From assembly GCA_019918135.1 (NCBI GenBank), contig WBZZ01003091.1:131501-195500 (forward strand): DNA of 64,000 nt. Reading direction: 5' to 3'. Made by a program: the position numbers and the translations under genes. Shown here piece by piece: positions 53,365 through 64,000 of the stretch (its first letter is position 1; each line of letters begins with the position of its first letter). This DNA is from Paulinella micropora. Its lineage: Eukaryota > Cercozoa > Imbricatea > Euglyphida > Paulinellidae. Under the pieces are notes generated by a model. It was given only the letters and a program-made list of their open reading frames with translations. It was not told the origin of the DNA and searched no databases.

Positions 53365-54365
53365 ATGAGCTGTACATCTTGCTCGTCCAAGCGTCAAAAG
53401 AAGGCTGAGACAAGTCAGGCTGTAAGTCTAGTGGCGCGAGCAGCGGCTGGAGTGTTTTGGTCGCCCGACATAATAGACGCGTGCCTCGAAAGGGCCGCTG
53501 GCGAGACACGGAATGCAACTTTGCCTCGTGCGGGCGGGGTTGTATTTCCTTGAACAGTGGGCACGGAATACGGAGGATCCAATCCCCTGGCCCAAATTCA
53601 CAGAGCTGTTGAAGCTGCTGTCCAAGCAGCGCGTGGTGGTGTTGTTCAGAGATCGACATTTGCCGTGGGTCGACTTGGCTGCCAGGACCAAGCTGCTAGC
53701 GCATGACCTAAAGACTCCATACAGGGATATCGACACGCTGTTCAACCGCGACCGCGTGTGTTGGCTGTCGCTAGATAGCAGCCACACCGAGCTTGTCCAA
53801 GCATGCCAATCGATTAACAGCGAGCTGACGCGGCGCGCAATGAAACTAGCAGGGCTGCCACCACGGACCGTCCACCTCAACCAAGTGTTGAACTATTGGG
53901 CCTCGGCGCTGGACCAGGCCCTGGAATGGCAGGTCAAGGATAACAGACACCCAATAGTGCCGCTCCGACCTTGGCCCGCGCTAGAAACAGAATTTGCGTA
54001 TAAAGGGCCCGGCTACCCTTACGCGCTAGCGGGCGACGGTCTAGAAAAAGTTTTCAAGCTGTTTTGGTTGGCGGCAAACAGGTGCCTGCAGCAGGCCAAC
54101 AAAGAAGACAAAGAGACAAGGGCATCCGCCAGCGACGGAGACGACGTACTTACTTATGAAAGATTACGCTCTCAGAAACGCGACGTCCTACCGATGGGAC
54201 CGCTGCCGCCCGCCTTCACGTTTGCCTGGAGCTACGCCGCCAACCTGACGCACAGCGAGTTCGTCGACTGCGCTATCGACTTCCGGGCCCCCGTGCTGTG
54301 CGGCCGTAGCTGGGGTGCCAACGGACAGAGCTGGCCGTTGGCGCTGGGTTACGACATGTCCATAG
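53365..54365 (+). pseudogene. Unknown protein, cut by the second transposon copy
   Basis: Starts at ATG 53,365 (MSCTSCSSKRQKKAE), with a Cys/Lys-rich start. The body reads as globular: LLSKQRVVVLFRDRHLPWVD, FNRDRVCWLSLDSSHTELVQ, QVLNYWASALDQALEWQ. The last section before the transposon is DFRAPVLCGRSWGANGQSWP. No family is recognised. It is broken, with about one break plus the transposon at its 3' end. Confidence 0.5.
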
Positions 54366-54730
54366 AACTAAACATTCGACAATCTTGGGGGTATCCATTT
54401 TTCCGAAATTTTCGATGAAGTATATGGACTTTTTTGAAAACGTGTGGAAATGAAAGGAAATGAATTCCCTGATTGCAGAACATATAAAAATAATATTAAA
54501 ATATGTTTTTATTAATTGTAATACACTTTAACTTCATCTTCAGAGGTGGGCAGGAACCGGTCCGACACGGTAATTTTTCTACTTTTTCATAGTCCCGGCT
54601 ACCATGAATCTATGATGATAACAATGCCGAACATGCAGAATTTGCTTTTACTGTTTATTCTTGCTTATATTAAGCATTTTACTATATTAAGACATGGTTT
54701 TACCTTCAAAAAATTCTGTTTGCCCGCTGT
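54366..54730 (+). repeat. Terminal inverted repeat of the second transposon copy
   Basis: Starts AACTAAACATTCGACAATCT and matches both ends of the full element, closest to the right end. Confidence 0.9.
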
Positions 54731-54941
54731 GACGTACGCTGGTACGTAGAGGGGGGAGGGGGGGGGGGTTGGGGGGGGGGATGGGTCGGAGGGAGGACGC
54801 TTCACATCAGATTCTGGTGCATTATCAGAGTTAAACAAATTTCTAATTTCAGTTTTTAGAAGAAGCGTTACAGTTGCAGTTGCCCTAGACAAAAACCATT
54901 ATGAAAAAGTCGGACCCAGAAAAATTCCTTCAAAAAAATAA

Positions 54942-56044
54942 TCACATACGACCACGTCCACGTCCACGTCCACGTCCACCCGCAGCACGACGTGCGCGGC
55001 GACGTCCGCGCAAACGGATTCCTGAGTTACGCATTCTCCAACTTGCGTCGGAGCGATCTAAATCATCTACAATATGGATAGCATCATGTTAAGGAGGAGG
55101 AGGAGAAGAAGAAGAAGAAGAAGAAGAAGAAGAAGAAGAAGAAGAAGAAGAAGAAGAAGAAGAAGAAGAAGAAGAAAACTAATACCATGCTTTTCTTCCT
55201 CTGAACCAGAAGATCGATCAGACGATGAGTCAGTTGATGAACTGGAAGATGAAGTATCAGATAAGTCATCCTCTGAATCTGCCACTGGTTCTGCAGGCTG
55301 AGCAGCACCAAGCTCTTCTTCCTCAGGGAACCCACAGTCGCATCGTTCGAAATGGTTCCACGCTTGTTCAATAAGCTCTGCCTTCTTGAACTGTTTCCGA
55401 TCGGAGTTTTGCGTTGCAACACCATGCATTCTCATCCATGATTTCAATTCGCTAACTACCATCTGCTTGGACGCAAATTGCTTTTTTTCCTCTGACGATC
55501 TTAGCAACGTGAGAATTTTCCGCCAAGGCTCAGAAGCATTTCCAAATGCTAAATCCTGCTCCTGCTTTTCTTCGCTAGTAAGCTGTCTTGCACCACGCCA
55601 TCTCGGGTGAGCTGGAGGACGTCCTTCATTAACAAAATAAGTGCGTGGTAAGGACAGCAGCTCTTCATCGGTCAAACGCGTAAGTGCGTTCATTTTCTCC
55701 TGTCGTTCTTGAGGCAACTCCATCCAATTTACAGGTAGCTCGTCGATCAATCGAAATTCTGCTCTCCATTCTTTGCCTTTTGCATCGACACAGGACATAT
55801 GAGCAGGACGGCCGGGCAGGCCGCCTTCGAAGTAATCTCCATCCACCTCTACTCTGGTCAAATTTCCACCTGCTAACATTTCCTCCACATGTGCTCGCTC
55901 ATCCGGCCCTAGGTATTTAGTAGCCAAAGCACGAATATCCTTCTTCAGGCGCGGATTGACGAAGTAGCCGACTGGAAGCTTGGGAGGCATGTCGGTCGCT
56001 GTCATAAATAGAGAGAGAGAGAGAGAGAGATAGATAGATAGAAC

Positions 56045-56095
<51 letters not shown>

Positions 56096-58903
56096 AGATA
56101 GATAATATTATTACCGGGGCGTCCGATAAACAAATTGATCGGTTCTCCTCTGGGATCATCACGCACTCCATGAAAATCCTGTGCGTCTCCCCAAGTAGCG
56201 ATCTCTACAGTCGGCAAAGCGTCAGGATCTTTCTTGGTGATTCTATATGCCAAGGGTTTGTTGTAGTTTTTGAAACTCTTGTTCATACACGGGCTAAAAT
56301 GAGTCATCCAGTCGTAGTTACATCCGAGAACAACCAGCACATGCCTCTTCTTGTGCTGCTTCTTGAATGCAAGAATGAGCTTTAATAACGCTTGAGCGAT
56401 GTTAGTTGTCAGGAAGGTGCTCTTCCACCCGATATCCATAACTCGAAATTCCTGATCATCTCCATCGTGCCCGTGCCCTGGTGGCTTGCGATGTGACTCT
56501 ACTTGGAAACGGATTCCTCTGTCAACGACATTGAGCCCAAGGAAACCCAGCATCGCCCACGCGGTGTTATCACCAGCTCCGTCCCACTCAAGATATAATT
56601 TCCACGCTTGCATTGTGCGAGGGTTCCAAAGTTGCCAATGTAAAAGTGCGGCAAGCATAGTAATGTTGCTGTTCGCGCCGTGTTCTACCGCGCCTTCAAG
56701 GTACGTCAGAATAAAATGCGTATCGGTAGTGTAGCAGGTATTGATTCCAACGCAAAGGCGAAACACAATTTTTCCTTTGAAATCTTTCGCGGCGCGGCGG
56801 CAAGATGGGATCTTCACTGGCGGTTTCATATCGGCTGATATGACTGTGGCAGCAAAATCTGCTGGTGCTGCCTTCTTGCGCTGCATGCTGGCAACGCGGC
56901 ACGCCCTGTGAATTTTGTGATGAAGCCTGCTACGGCGACGCCATTCTTGAGCTTCTACTTCAGTCCTGAAACCGTTAGAATGATCAGCAGCAAGCTCTGT
57001 GCAGATTTCGCATTTTGAGAAATCTCCTTCTGCAAAACAAACCTGTAATAAGTAATGATAACGAAAATATGCATAATACCTCTGACAAACTTGACGTGCG
57101 GAAAATCCATGCTCCAAACTTTGTTGATCGTATTGTCTGTCGGAGGATTATTTGGATCAACTCGTTTCGAACAACCAAACCGAAGGCACATATCTTTCGA
57201 ATTCTCGCGAACATAGTTTTGGACTCCTGCGTCCTGAGCCATTTCTTGCATCCTCCAATTTCTGTCGCTGCATATCTCCGGGTAACTCTCCATGAACTTC
57301 TCGCAGAGTAATACTGCTACCACATCTTCTGTTTCAGGAACGGTTGAGTAGCTTTTTGTCAAAACCATCGTGTTATTTGCAAGAAGTTTGTGTGCTCTTG
57401 ACAAAACTTTATCACCGATCCCGTAGATACGCTGCCAGGCTACTTTGCACACAGCCTCCGTTAAATACATATACTGAAACGATCCAGTTTTTGTTTGAAA
57501 CGATTCAAGCTGCGAAGCTGCCCAAGAATAAAGCTCACTGAGAGACGATGACGCATTCTTCGCTCTCGTGTAAAGCACATCACGCGTGTCGATAAATGAA
57601 TAACACTTCCACTTTTTGCAGCAGACAGACTTAAATTCCCTGTCCAAGTCGGTGAAGGTAATCCCCAACAGTTTTTGGAGCGCAGACGGTCTCTGAAGCT
57701 TCACTGCACCTTTCGTGCGACTTTTCATCGTGTAGGGGCGCGTTGGATTCTTACGTGGTCTGCTGTAAGGAATTGGTGATAATCTCATAATGTTATACAA
57801 CAGCTCATTCGATTCCATAAGCTCGTCGAAGTTCAATCGAAGTTCGTTGGATAATTCCGCATCGTCCACGCCGACCAGAGGAGGAAGCAATCCAGGGTTG
57901 ATAGATGCAGCATCACCGTTTGAATCTGTATCTGAACACTCTTCGTCGACGTTCTACGCAAACAAGATCGCTTATGAACATCAACCAGCATGAACATAGA
58001 CAGGTAGAGAAAAAAAATTACAATGGAGCCAGTAGGAAGATATAGTCTAGAGCTGCTGCAGCTACTAACATCATATCCTGTAGTGACAGTAGAACTGTCT
58101 GACTGTTTCCAGCTGTCGAGGTTAGCATCAACGTCAGGAACACCGACCTGTAAAAAAGAATCTTCTCAGTAATAATTTTCATTTATTTATTTTTTACCTG
58201 TGCATCACTCAAGCTTGATTTTTCTGTGATGACTGTAATGTCCGAGCTTTCCCTGGGCAGAAGCGTGCGGCGACTATCTGAAATTGAGGACACGCTGTCG
58301 AGAAGCTTCCTCTTTTTTTCCGGCGGAATAGATGATGACCTGGAGAGCGGTTGCTTTCCATCAGAACTAATACTGCTGACCGACGCTAAAAGTTCAACCT
58401 TTGCTTCATGAAGCAAGGAAATTGACTTAAGTGGAAGCGGATGTTCTTTCTCAGGAACGATGAAACATACATGACCAATGTCAGTCTCGAACAGGAAAAC
58501 TGGGATTTTAGCTCCTTCCTTGGCAGCCTCTGTCAACCAGACCGGATGTGCATCGCTTGGCAGCGTAGCTATCTCTAGGTCTGGATTAGGCGCATAGCTG
58601 AGCAAAATCTCTTGATCTTTCGATATTGCGGTGGTGACAGTCACAATAGGAGTACCCTTGCTGACCTGACATTATTTACAACAATATTTATAGAAAAAAT
58701 ACAACACACGTAACAAAAACTTACATTGCATGGATGTATGTAACAACTAACATAATTTACCTTCACGTTCGGTCGGCAAGTGTCCTCGTCGAGCTTGTTG
58801 AACCCTTGCGATGAAGAGTTGATGAGATGCATTGCATTCCTGCTCGATTCGTTAATGAATTTAATTGGATGCATCCCTGTTTGCAGGGAACTCCCAATTT
58901 TCA
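54942..58903 (-). CDS. DUF7869-like transposase, second copy lacking its first codon
   Basis: The same seven-exon layout as the 12,512-16,474 gene, on the minus strand, stop at 54,942. All exon frames stay open. A few amino acids differ (e.g. ITFADLDREV versus ITFTDLDREF, SDGIWRM versus SDRNWRM). The likely start codon is lost at the break, so a later Met or a fused upstream exon would be needed. The catalytic-region motifs DGAGDN and PGHGHDGDDQEF are kept. Being open in all exons, it decayed little since it was made. Confidence 0.72.
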
Positions 58904-59665
58904 GTACGCTGCCGCGCTGGACGAGGCGCTGGCCGGAACCGCGACCGCGGGAACGGCGGACCGGGTGAGCTACGGGCTGGCTACGCGCTGGCACGAACCC
59001 GGCCGGCGGGACGCCGTGCGCCGGTGCCTGTACTTTCTGCGCAGGGCCGCCGCCCGGCAGGCTCATCGGCAGGACGAGGAAGAGCTGTACGAGATGCTGT
59101 GTAAACCCCAGGAGCTAACCCTGCCATGTTGCCAGCAGAGGTACCTAAACGGACCCAAACGGTGGTTGGCCCGCCCAGACAAATAACCTCTCCAGTTAGG
59201 CGAGCTGCTCCTAGCACTTCATTGCGGCCGCTGGGAAATTTCTGCGGCCATTTGCGAGCCGGCCCTCCGGCTCAGTTACCAGGGCGTGGCCGCGAGCACG
59301 AGAGCAGAGGCCCGGCAGATCATGGCTCGCCTGTTCAGCAACAGCGACGAGGCAGCCGCAGCGGATGAAGACAGCCGGCACGGCACGTGGCGCGTGTGGG
59401 TGTACGGCCTGGCGCTGGCGCTGGCAGCACGTTCTGGGTTTGTGCACGATTTTCCGCAGCTGTCCGCGCCCGAGCTGATCAATTACCCTTCTGGCAAGGC
59501 CTGCCCCGCGGCCGAACCCGGTGTTACTTTCGTACGTGAGTCCAAGTTTGTCCAACTCTGGCAAGAAGGGGTGCGTTCGGAGCAGCCGGCACTGAGGTCG
59601 TGGGTCGACCTAGAACTGAAAATTCTGAAACGGGGCAACATGCAGTGGCTTCATCCAACCCTGGA
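58904..59665 (+). pseudogene. Unknown nuclear-type protein, 5'-truncated duplicate
   Basis: Duplicate of 44,919-45,680, starting in mid-gene at the junction with the transposon copy. It keeps the broken state of the first copy. Small differences are visible, such as RQAARQDEEE in copy 1 against a changed Ala-Ala to Ala-His here. Confidence 0.6.
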
Positions 59666-62600
59666 GTACACTGCGAGCGCGGCGTGCGTGCGGGCGAGCA
59701 CTCTGTTCCAGCCGTCGGCGCCACTGTCACGGACCGGCGGCTGTATCGGCACAGGTGCGAGGTGCATGCGGTCGTAGTAGGCCTTGCTGTCCAGGAACGC
59801 AAACAAACCTCGGTCGGCCGCGCCCTGGCTCCAGACCGTGCCGTCGTCCTGGTTGTGCGACCAGGCCCGGTAGGCCACCGGCACGTTGAGCCCCAGCGGC
59901 TGCACCCCGAGCGTAGACGCCGCGACGGGCGCCTCGAGCAGCGGGCGGTCGCCGCGCAGCAGCTCCTTGGCCGAGCTGGTCAACAAGCGCCCGGGCTGCG
60001 ACTGCCTGCCGACCGCGTACACGAGGCGCGGGCCCGTCACGTGCTCGTGGAACAGCGTCAGCGCCGAACAAAAGCTCAGGTGGCGGGCGGGCGACAGGTC
60101 CACAAAGTCGGACTCGGGTGCGCGGGCCGCGAACTTGCTCAGGCTCTCGCAGCCTACCTGCGCCGCCGACTCTTGGACGCTGAGCCACACCAGGCAGCCC
60201 TGGTCACGCAGAGCGCGCCACGCGGCCAGGCAGTCAGCCGAGGGCGGCGGGAGCTGGTTGCTCACGAGGTAGTTGGACCGACCTTCGTGCGGCAGGCGCA
60301 ATTCTCGCAGCCGCCAGCCGGCCCAGATGCGGCGCACGTCGGCCGGGAGCGGCACGGCACCCTCATTGACGTGCAACACGGGCGCCGACAGCCGGCCCGC
60401 GTACGTGTGGATAGTCAGACGTTTCTCGTCGCGGTCCAGCAACAAGCCCAGATGCCTCAGGGCCAGCACCCCCGCGTCCGCCACGTCGTCGCCCTGCGCC
60501 CCGCGCTTGAGCGCCCGCAATGCCAGTAGCATTTGTTCGGCACCAGCGGCGCTGATGGACCCCAGCACGCGGCCGTGGCACTCGACCACAAACGGGCCCA
60601 GCGACAGCTGCGACGTCGCGGCCTCGCATTTGTCAGTGACCCAGTCCTCCAGCGCGGCGGCCCACGCGCTGTCCAGCTCGGGGGTTATGGTTGTAAACAA
60701 CGACAGGCGCTTGTCGTAGCCCGACTTGGCGGACTTGCTGGTCTCGTTCGGGTCCAGAAAACTCAGCTGCGAGACGTCGAACCGCTGGTCGGACGTTATG
60801 CCCTGGCCGTTCGGCACCATCTGGCACACCCGGCGCGCCAGCGAGTACTTCTTGGCCAGGTTGCCGCGCAAGTGTTGCAGCACGCGCTGCAGCGGCTGCG
60901 CGTCGCTGGCGCCGGCCCTGTCCCTCGGCGACGCGAACTTCTGGAACACGCGTGACATCTGGGGGCTGTCCAGCAAGACATTCGGATCCACGCACACGGC
61001 CAGCCCGCCCCACGACGTTAGGCGCGACTGCGCAAACGAGCGCACGCGCTGGAAGGCGCGCTGCAGATTGTGCGAGTTCAGCTGCGCCAGCGTCAGCACC
61101 GCCCGGCTCTGCATGGCCAGCGGGTCCGACAGGCCCGAGGACGGCTGTCCCTCGGCCGCCGACAGGACGGACGGCAGCCCGGCCTCGGCGCGGCTGAGCG
61201 CCCGCGCACCGTCCGCTAGGTGCTCGGCCTTGCGCGCGTCCCCGTACCGCAGCAGGCGTTCGTGGCAGTCCTCGTCGAGCGCGTAGTCTGCCACGACCGC
61301 GGCGCAGCGCGGCGGCAAACGCGAGGCCAGGCGCACGGCGGTTGTTAGCCACTGCGTCGCGCCCGGGAAAATGTGCAGCAAGAACCTGTTGCGCAGCCAC
61401 CACAGCCCCTGCCCCTGCATTTGCTCCACCGAAAACCGCTTGGTCCGCAGGCACCACAGCTGTCCCAGGCGGAACAGCGCCTGCTCGCGCGTGACCACCC
61501 CCTAGTTGAGCGCACAGGACCGGTGCACAATGTCCAGGTACACGGCCTGGGCACGCGCGTCATCGCCGCGGGTCACTAGCCGGCGCAGTTCTTCCCAACA
61601 CTCAACGCCGAGCGCGTGCCACAGGAGTACGAAGGGCAGGTCGCACGGCTGTCCCACAAAGACCCTGGCGGTCAGCACGGGCAGGGCCGAGTCCGAACGC
61701 GTCTGCGCGCGCACGAAGCCCTGTACACGAGATTGCGGCAGGCAGGCGTCGGCCAAGGCGGGCCCGCGCTGCCGCGCCGCCCTGGTGGCCCAGGCATCGG
61801 CAAAGTCGGTTGGTGGCACGTTCTGCCGGTTGCCGTACTCACTCCTCAGTGTCTGGTCGCGGCGGCCGCTCGCGCGGCCCGTATGGGGGTACAAATGGAG
61901 CTTGCGCTGGCGCTTGGCGCCGACCATCAACGCTTCTTGGTTGTGCATGTTGTCGACGTGGTACTGCGCACAGTGCGCGCCGCCGTCTTCGCCCTCGCTA
62001 GTATCACGGGCCGCGGCGCGCGCCGGCGCTAGCGGGCTGTCCACGCCCTTTCCCGCTGCAATTGCGTTGGTCTCGGTCTCCTGTGCGCGCCCCGTGTGCC
62101 ACACGACGGCGCGGCGGCGCGTTCCGCCCGGTGTGCTAGCGGTCGCCGAGATCTTGTAGACCTCGCGCACGACGGCCCCCGGGCCCGTCTGCAGGGTGCG
62201 GCTAAAGGTAGTGTCGGGCGCCCTCCCCGCCAGCGAGTCATTGCGTTTATCCCACTGCCGCAGCAACGGGTGGTCGAGCGGCGGCACTTCGCGACCCTCG
62301 ATGGCTCAGGTCACCCCGTTCAGCAGCACGAACGGGACCCAGCAACCCGCCTCCAGGCCCTGCTCACTGCGCCAGTAATGGCTGTCGGCACTGGTGGCAA
62401 ACCAGTGCCTGATCGCCGGCCACCCCGCGCGCAACGCGCTGGGCGGGGGGAGGTTGAGGGGCCACGCCAGCGTCAACAACGTCACGACACGCGGGGGCGG
62501 TAGCAACGCCTCGTGCGTTACGTCTTCGTACATTCCGGAACTATTTCGCCGCTGCAGGACCCAACGGATCTCGGCCCTGAGCTCCGCGCACCAGCTCCCC

Positions 62601-63082
62601 CCAGTCTCGCACAGCACCTCATAGCTGCCGCGCGGGTCCTCGAAGCCCTTGAATTCAGTTGACATCTTCAGAATGTACACGGGCCCGTCTTCCGTACCAG
62701 TGCGCCCGCGCGCCTGCACGGGCACTAGTCGGGGCACGCAGATAGCTGCCGCTGCCACGTGCTCCGACCGCAGCCAGTCCCTCAGCGCCTCTCGCAGGCA
62801 GGTGCCTTGGTTCCGTTTCTGGCACAGCTTGTCGAATTCCTCTGCCCCAACCCAGCGCAGGCGCGTCTGCAGGGACAGCTTGTTGACCAACCCGGGCGCT
62901 ACGTGCGTCACGAAATTACGCAGGCTCTCCACCGCGCAACGGTTGCGCTTGAATTCCTCCTCTACAAAGGCCTCTTGTACTGTCGCGACGGGCTGAGCCC
63001 CTACACACATCTGCCGCAAACATTCGTCGCGTGCTAGTTGTTTCGCGATGAGGGCAGAGATCGTTTCCGCCGAGGCGTCCAT
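59651..63082 (-). pseudogene. RPB2-like gene, broken (copy 2)
   Basis: Duplicate of 45,666-49,097, with the start at ATG 63,082. It carries the same signature motifs and the same broken state. Only a few residues differ (for example one Met to Arg and one Ile to Val change in the C-terminal part). Shared breaks show the gene was already dead, or already built this way, before duplication. Confidence 0.72.
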
Positions 63083-63661
63083 CGGCCCGCGTCGTGCGGG
63101 GGGGGGGGGGGGGGCAGCTTTTGTGCGCCCGACATGCCCCCCCATTCATTCACACACCCCATCCCCACCTTTATGTCCCCCTGCCCCTGTCCTCCCCGCC
63201 AGACCCCCGCGCCCCTCCAAGCGTGTGAGGTGGGGGGGGGACAGGGGCGGGGGGACATAAAGGTGGGGATGGGGTGTGTGGAAGTGGGAGTGGGAATGGG
63301 GGGGGGAGAAAGGCGCCAATTATCCGGCGGTGTATGTTTTGTGTGGGAGTGGGGGGGGGGAGGGGTGGGATCGAGAGGGAGGGGGAAAGAAGAAGGTGCA
63401 CAGGATGGGTACAAAGCAAAGGAAGTAAGGGAGGAAGAGAGACGTGGCATTAGCGGCAGACATGGTGTAAATTTGCAAGGACACCAAGCAACAGAAAAAC
63501 AAAACAAACCAAAAAACAAAAACAAAACAAATCCTGTTCTTTTTCTTTTTTTTTACGGGCACCGCATGACGGACAGCGAAGGCACATTGCGCGCCTGCCT
63601 GTTCTTTCAGAGACACTTTCCTTGCGCTAACAACTTGGGAGATTTTTTAAAGGGTCGTGCA
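63083..63661. promoter_or_regulatory. Divergent spacer with hairpin (copy 2)
   Basis: Duplicate of 49,098-49,672. Hairpin arms lie at 63,151-63,192 and 63,239-63,280 and are intact. The G-runs near 63,099 and 63,233 differ in length from copy 1, while the arms do not. Confidence 0.7.
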
Positions 63662-64000
63662 ATGTCGGTATGCAAGCACAGTTGGCTGTCCCCTCTCAAT
63701 TATTGGGAAGAGCTGGCGGGCAGCAAGCACTTAAACGAGGCCAAGCAATGCGTGCCAGCGAGTAAGGAGTTTGATTCGATCCTGTGTTCGCCGATGCCCC
63801 GTTCGATTCTCACGACGCTCTTTATGTTCTGGAATGAAAGTGCTGAAAAACAGGACTTTATGATCAGCCCCTGCTGGACGCTGGCAGAGATGCCTCCCTG
63901 GCGCAATTGTCTCTGCGGCCGCAAGGTTCTAATATCACCAGGTGCAAGTCGGGAGGCCTGCCGACCGACACGGGTCTAAGGTCCTTGCAGGAGGTTGTAC
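63662..64000 (+). pseudogene. Unknown KIG...R protein, copy 2, cut by the window end
   Basis: Duplicate of the 49,673 gene, 5' part only. It keeps the broken state of copy 1 and differs by at least one substitution (SSCWTL versus SPCWTL). Confidence 0.55.

Larger units (their letters stand above)
44919..58903. repeat. 13,985-bp unit that begins to repeat in tandem
   Basis: Sequence from 44,919 recurs from 58,904 to the window end (matching about 44,919-50,015). The unit holds the RPB2 region, C2H2, Sel1-like and unknown genes plus the truncated transposon copy. The two copies differ by scattered single bases and by lengths of G-runs and T-runs, so they are not one sequence read twice. Confidence 0.85.
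54366..58903 (-). mobile_element. Inverted, truncated second copy of the TIR transposon
   Basis: 4,538 bp matching 12,513-17,051 in reverse. It keeps one terminal inverted repeat (54,366-54,730) and the transposase gene but lacks the whole left half, including all retroposons. It ends abruptly at 58,903, one base into the transposase's likely start codon, and is followed directly by the duplicated segment. No target duplication can be seen because the other end is missing. Differences from the full copy are few: scattered substitutions, repeat lengths in the two microsatellite introns and one fewer Arg-Gly unit. Confidence 0.9.
58904..64000. repeat. Duplicate of 44,919-50,015
   Basis: Over 5 kb of near-identical sequence in direct orientation at an offset of 13,985 bp. 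The offset drifts by a few bases because G-run and T-run lengths differ. The window ends inside it. Confidence 0.92.

Noticed and set aside
44919-58903. A 13,985-bp circular molecule read more than once
   Set aside because: The two passes differ by scattered substitutions and run lengths, so a single circle does not explain them, though a mix of near-identical circles cannot be excluded.

Overview
The window looks like eukaryotic nuclear (or eukaryote-associated) DNA in which a GC-rich, compact stretch of large-DNA-virus-like genes has been broken up by an intron-bearing DNA transposon and by a segmental duplication. Signs of a eukaryotic setting are in-phase GT-AG introns, a tRNA-headed SINE with an (ATT)n tail, long microsatellites and AATAAA-type signals. 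Signs of a large-virus origin are an SF3 (D5-like) helicase, a divergent RNA polymerase second-largest-subunit gene, and a set typical of giant viruses: MYND finger, C2H2 fingers, BTB/KCTD, F-box/LRR, Sel1 repeats, cyclin, a GT34-like glycosyltransferase, and mucin-like and EGF-like surface proteins. Many of these genes carry one or two breaks, so I treat the block as a fossil. I see no capsid, terminase, packaging ATPase or DNA polymerase gene, so the virus family stays open (NCLDV, mirusvirus or unknown). The host is not identified; the transposase family is common in oomycetes and other protists.

Layout. 0.5-6.2 kb: helicase, MYND protein, and the C-terminal half of a mucin-like membrane protein. 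6,228-17,051: a 10.8-kb DNA transposon with ~360-bp terminal inverted repeats and a 4-bp CAAC target duplication, inserted in that membrane-protein gene. Its right half holds a seven-exon DUF7869-like (DDE-type) transposase gene. Its left half holds minus-strand spliced genes and a cluster of (ATT)n-tailed retroposons. 17-44 kb: fossil viral genes on both strands, including a paralogous family at 21.9-30.1 kb and two mucin-like genes, with spacers rich in G/C homopolymers. 44.6-54.4 kb: an unknown gene, the RPB2-like gene, a hairpin-bearing spacer, C2H2, Sel1-like and unknown genes. 54,366-58,903: a second, inverted and 5'-truncated copy of the transposon. 58,904-64,000: a second copy of 44,919-50,015, so the segment 44,919-58,903 (13,985 bp) begins to repeat in tandem and runs off the window.

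The two transposon copies and the two copies of the RPB2 region are near-identical but not exact: scattered single-base differences are visible. Both copies of the RPB2 region share the same broken state, so decay came before duplication. The most unusual items are the large transposon with its multi-exon transposase, its exact insertion into a viral surface-protein gene, and the duplication whose one edge lies at the transposase's likely start codon.
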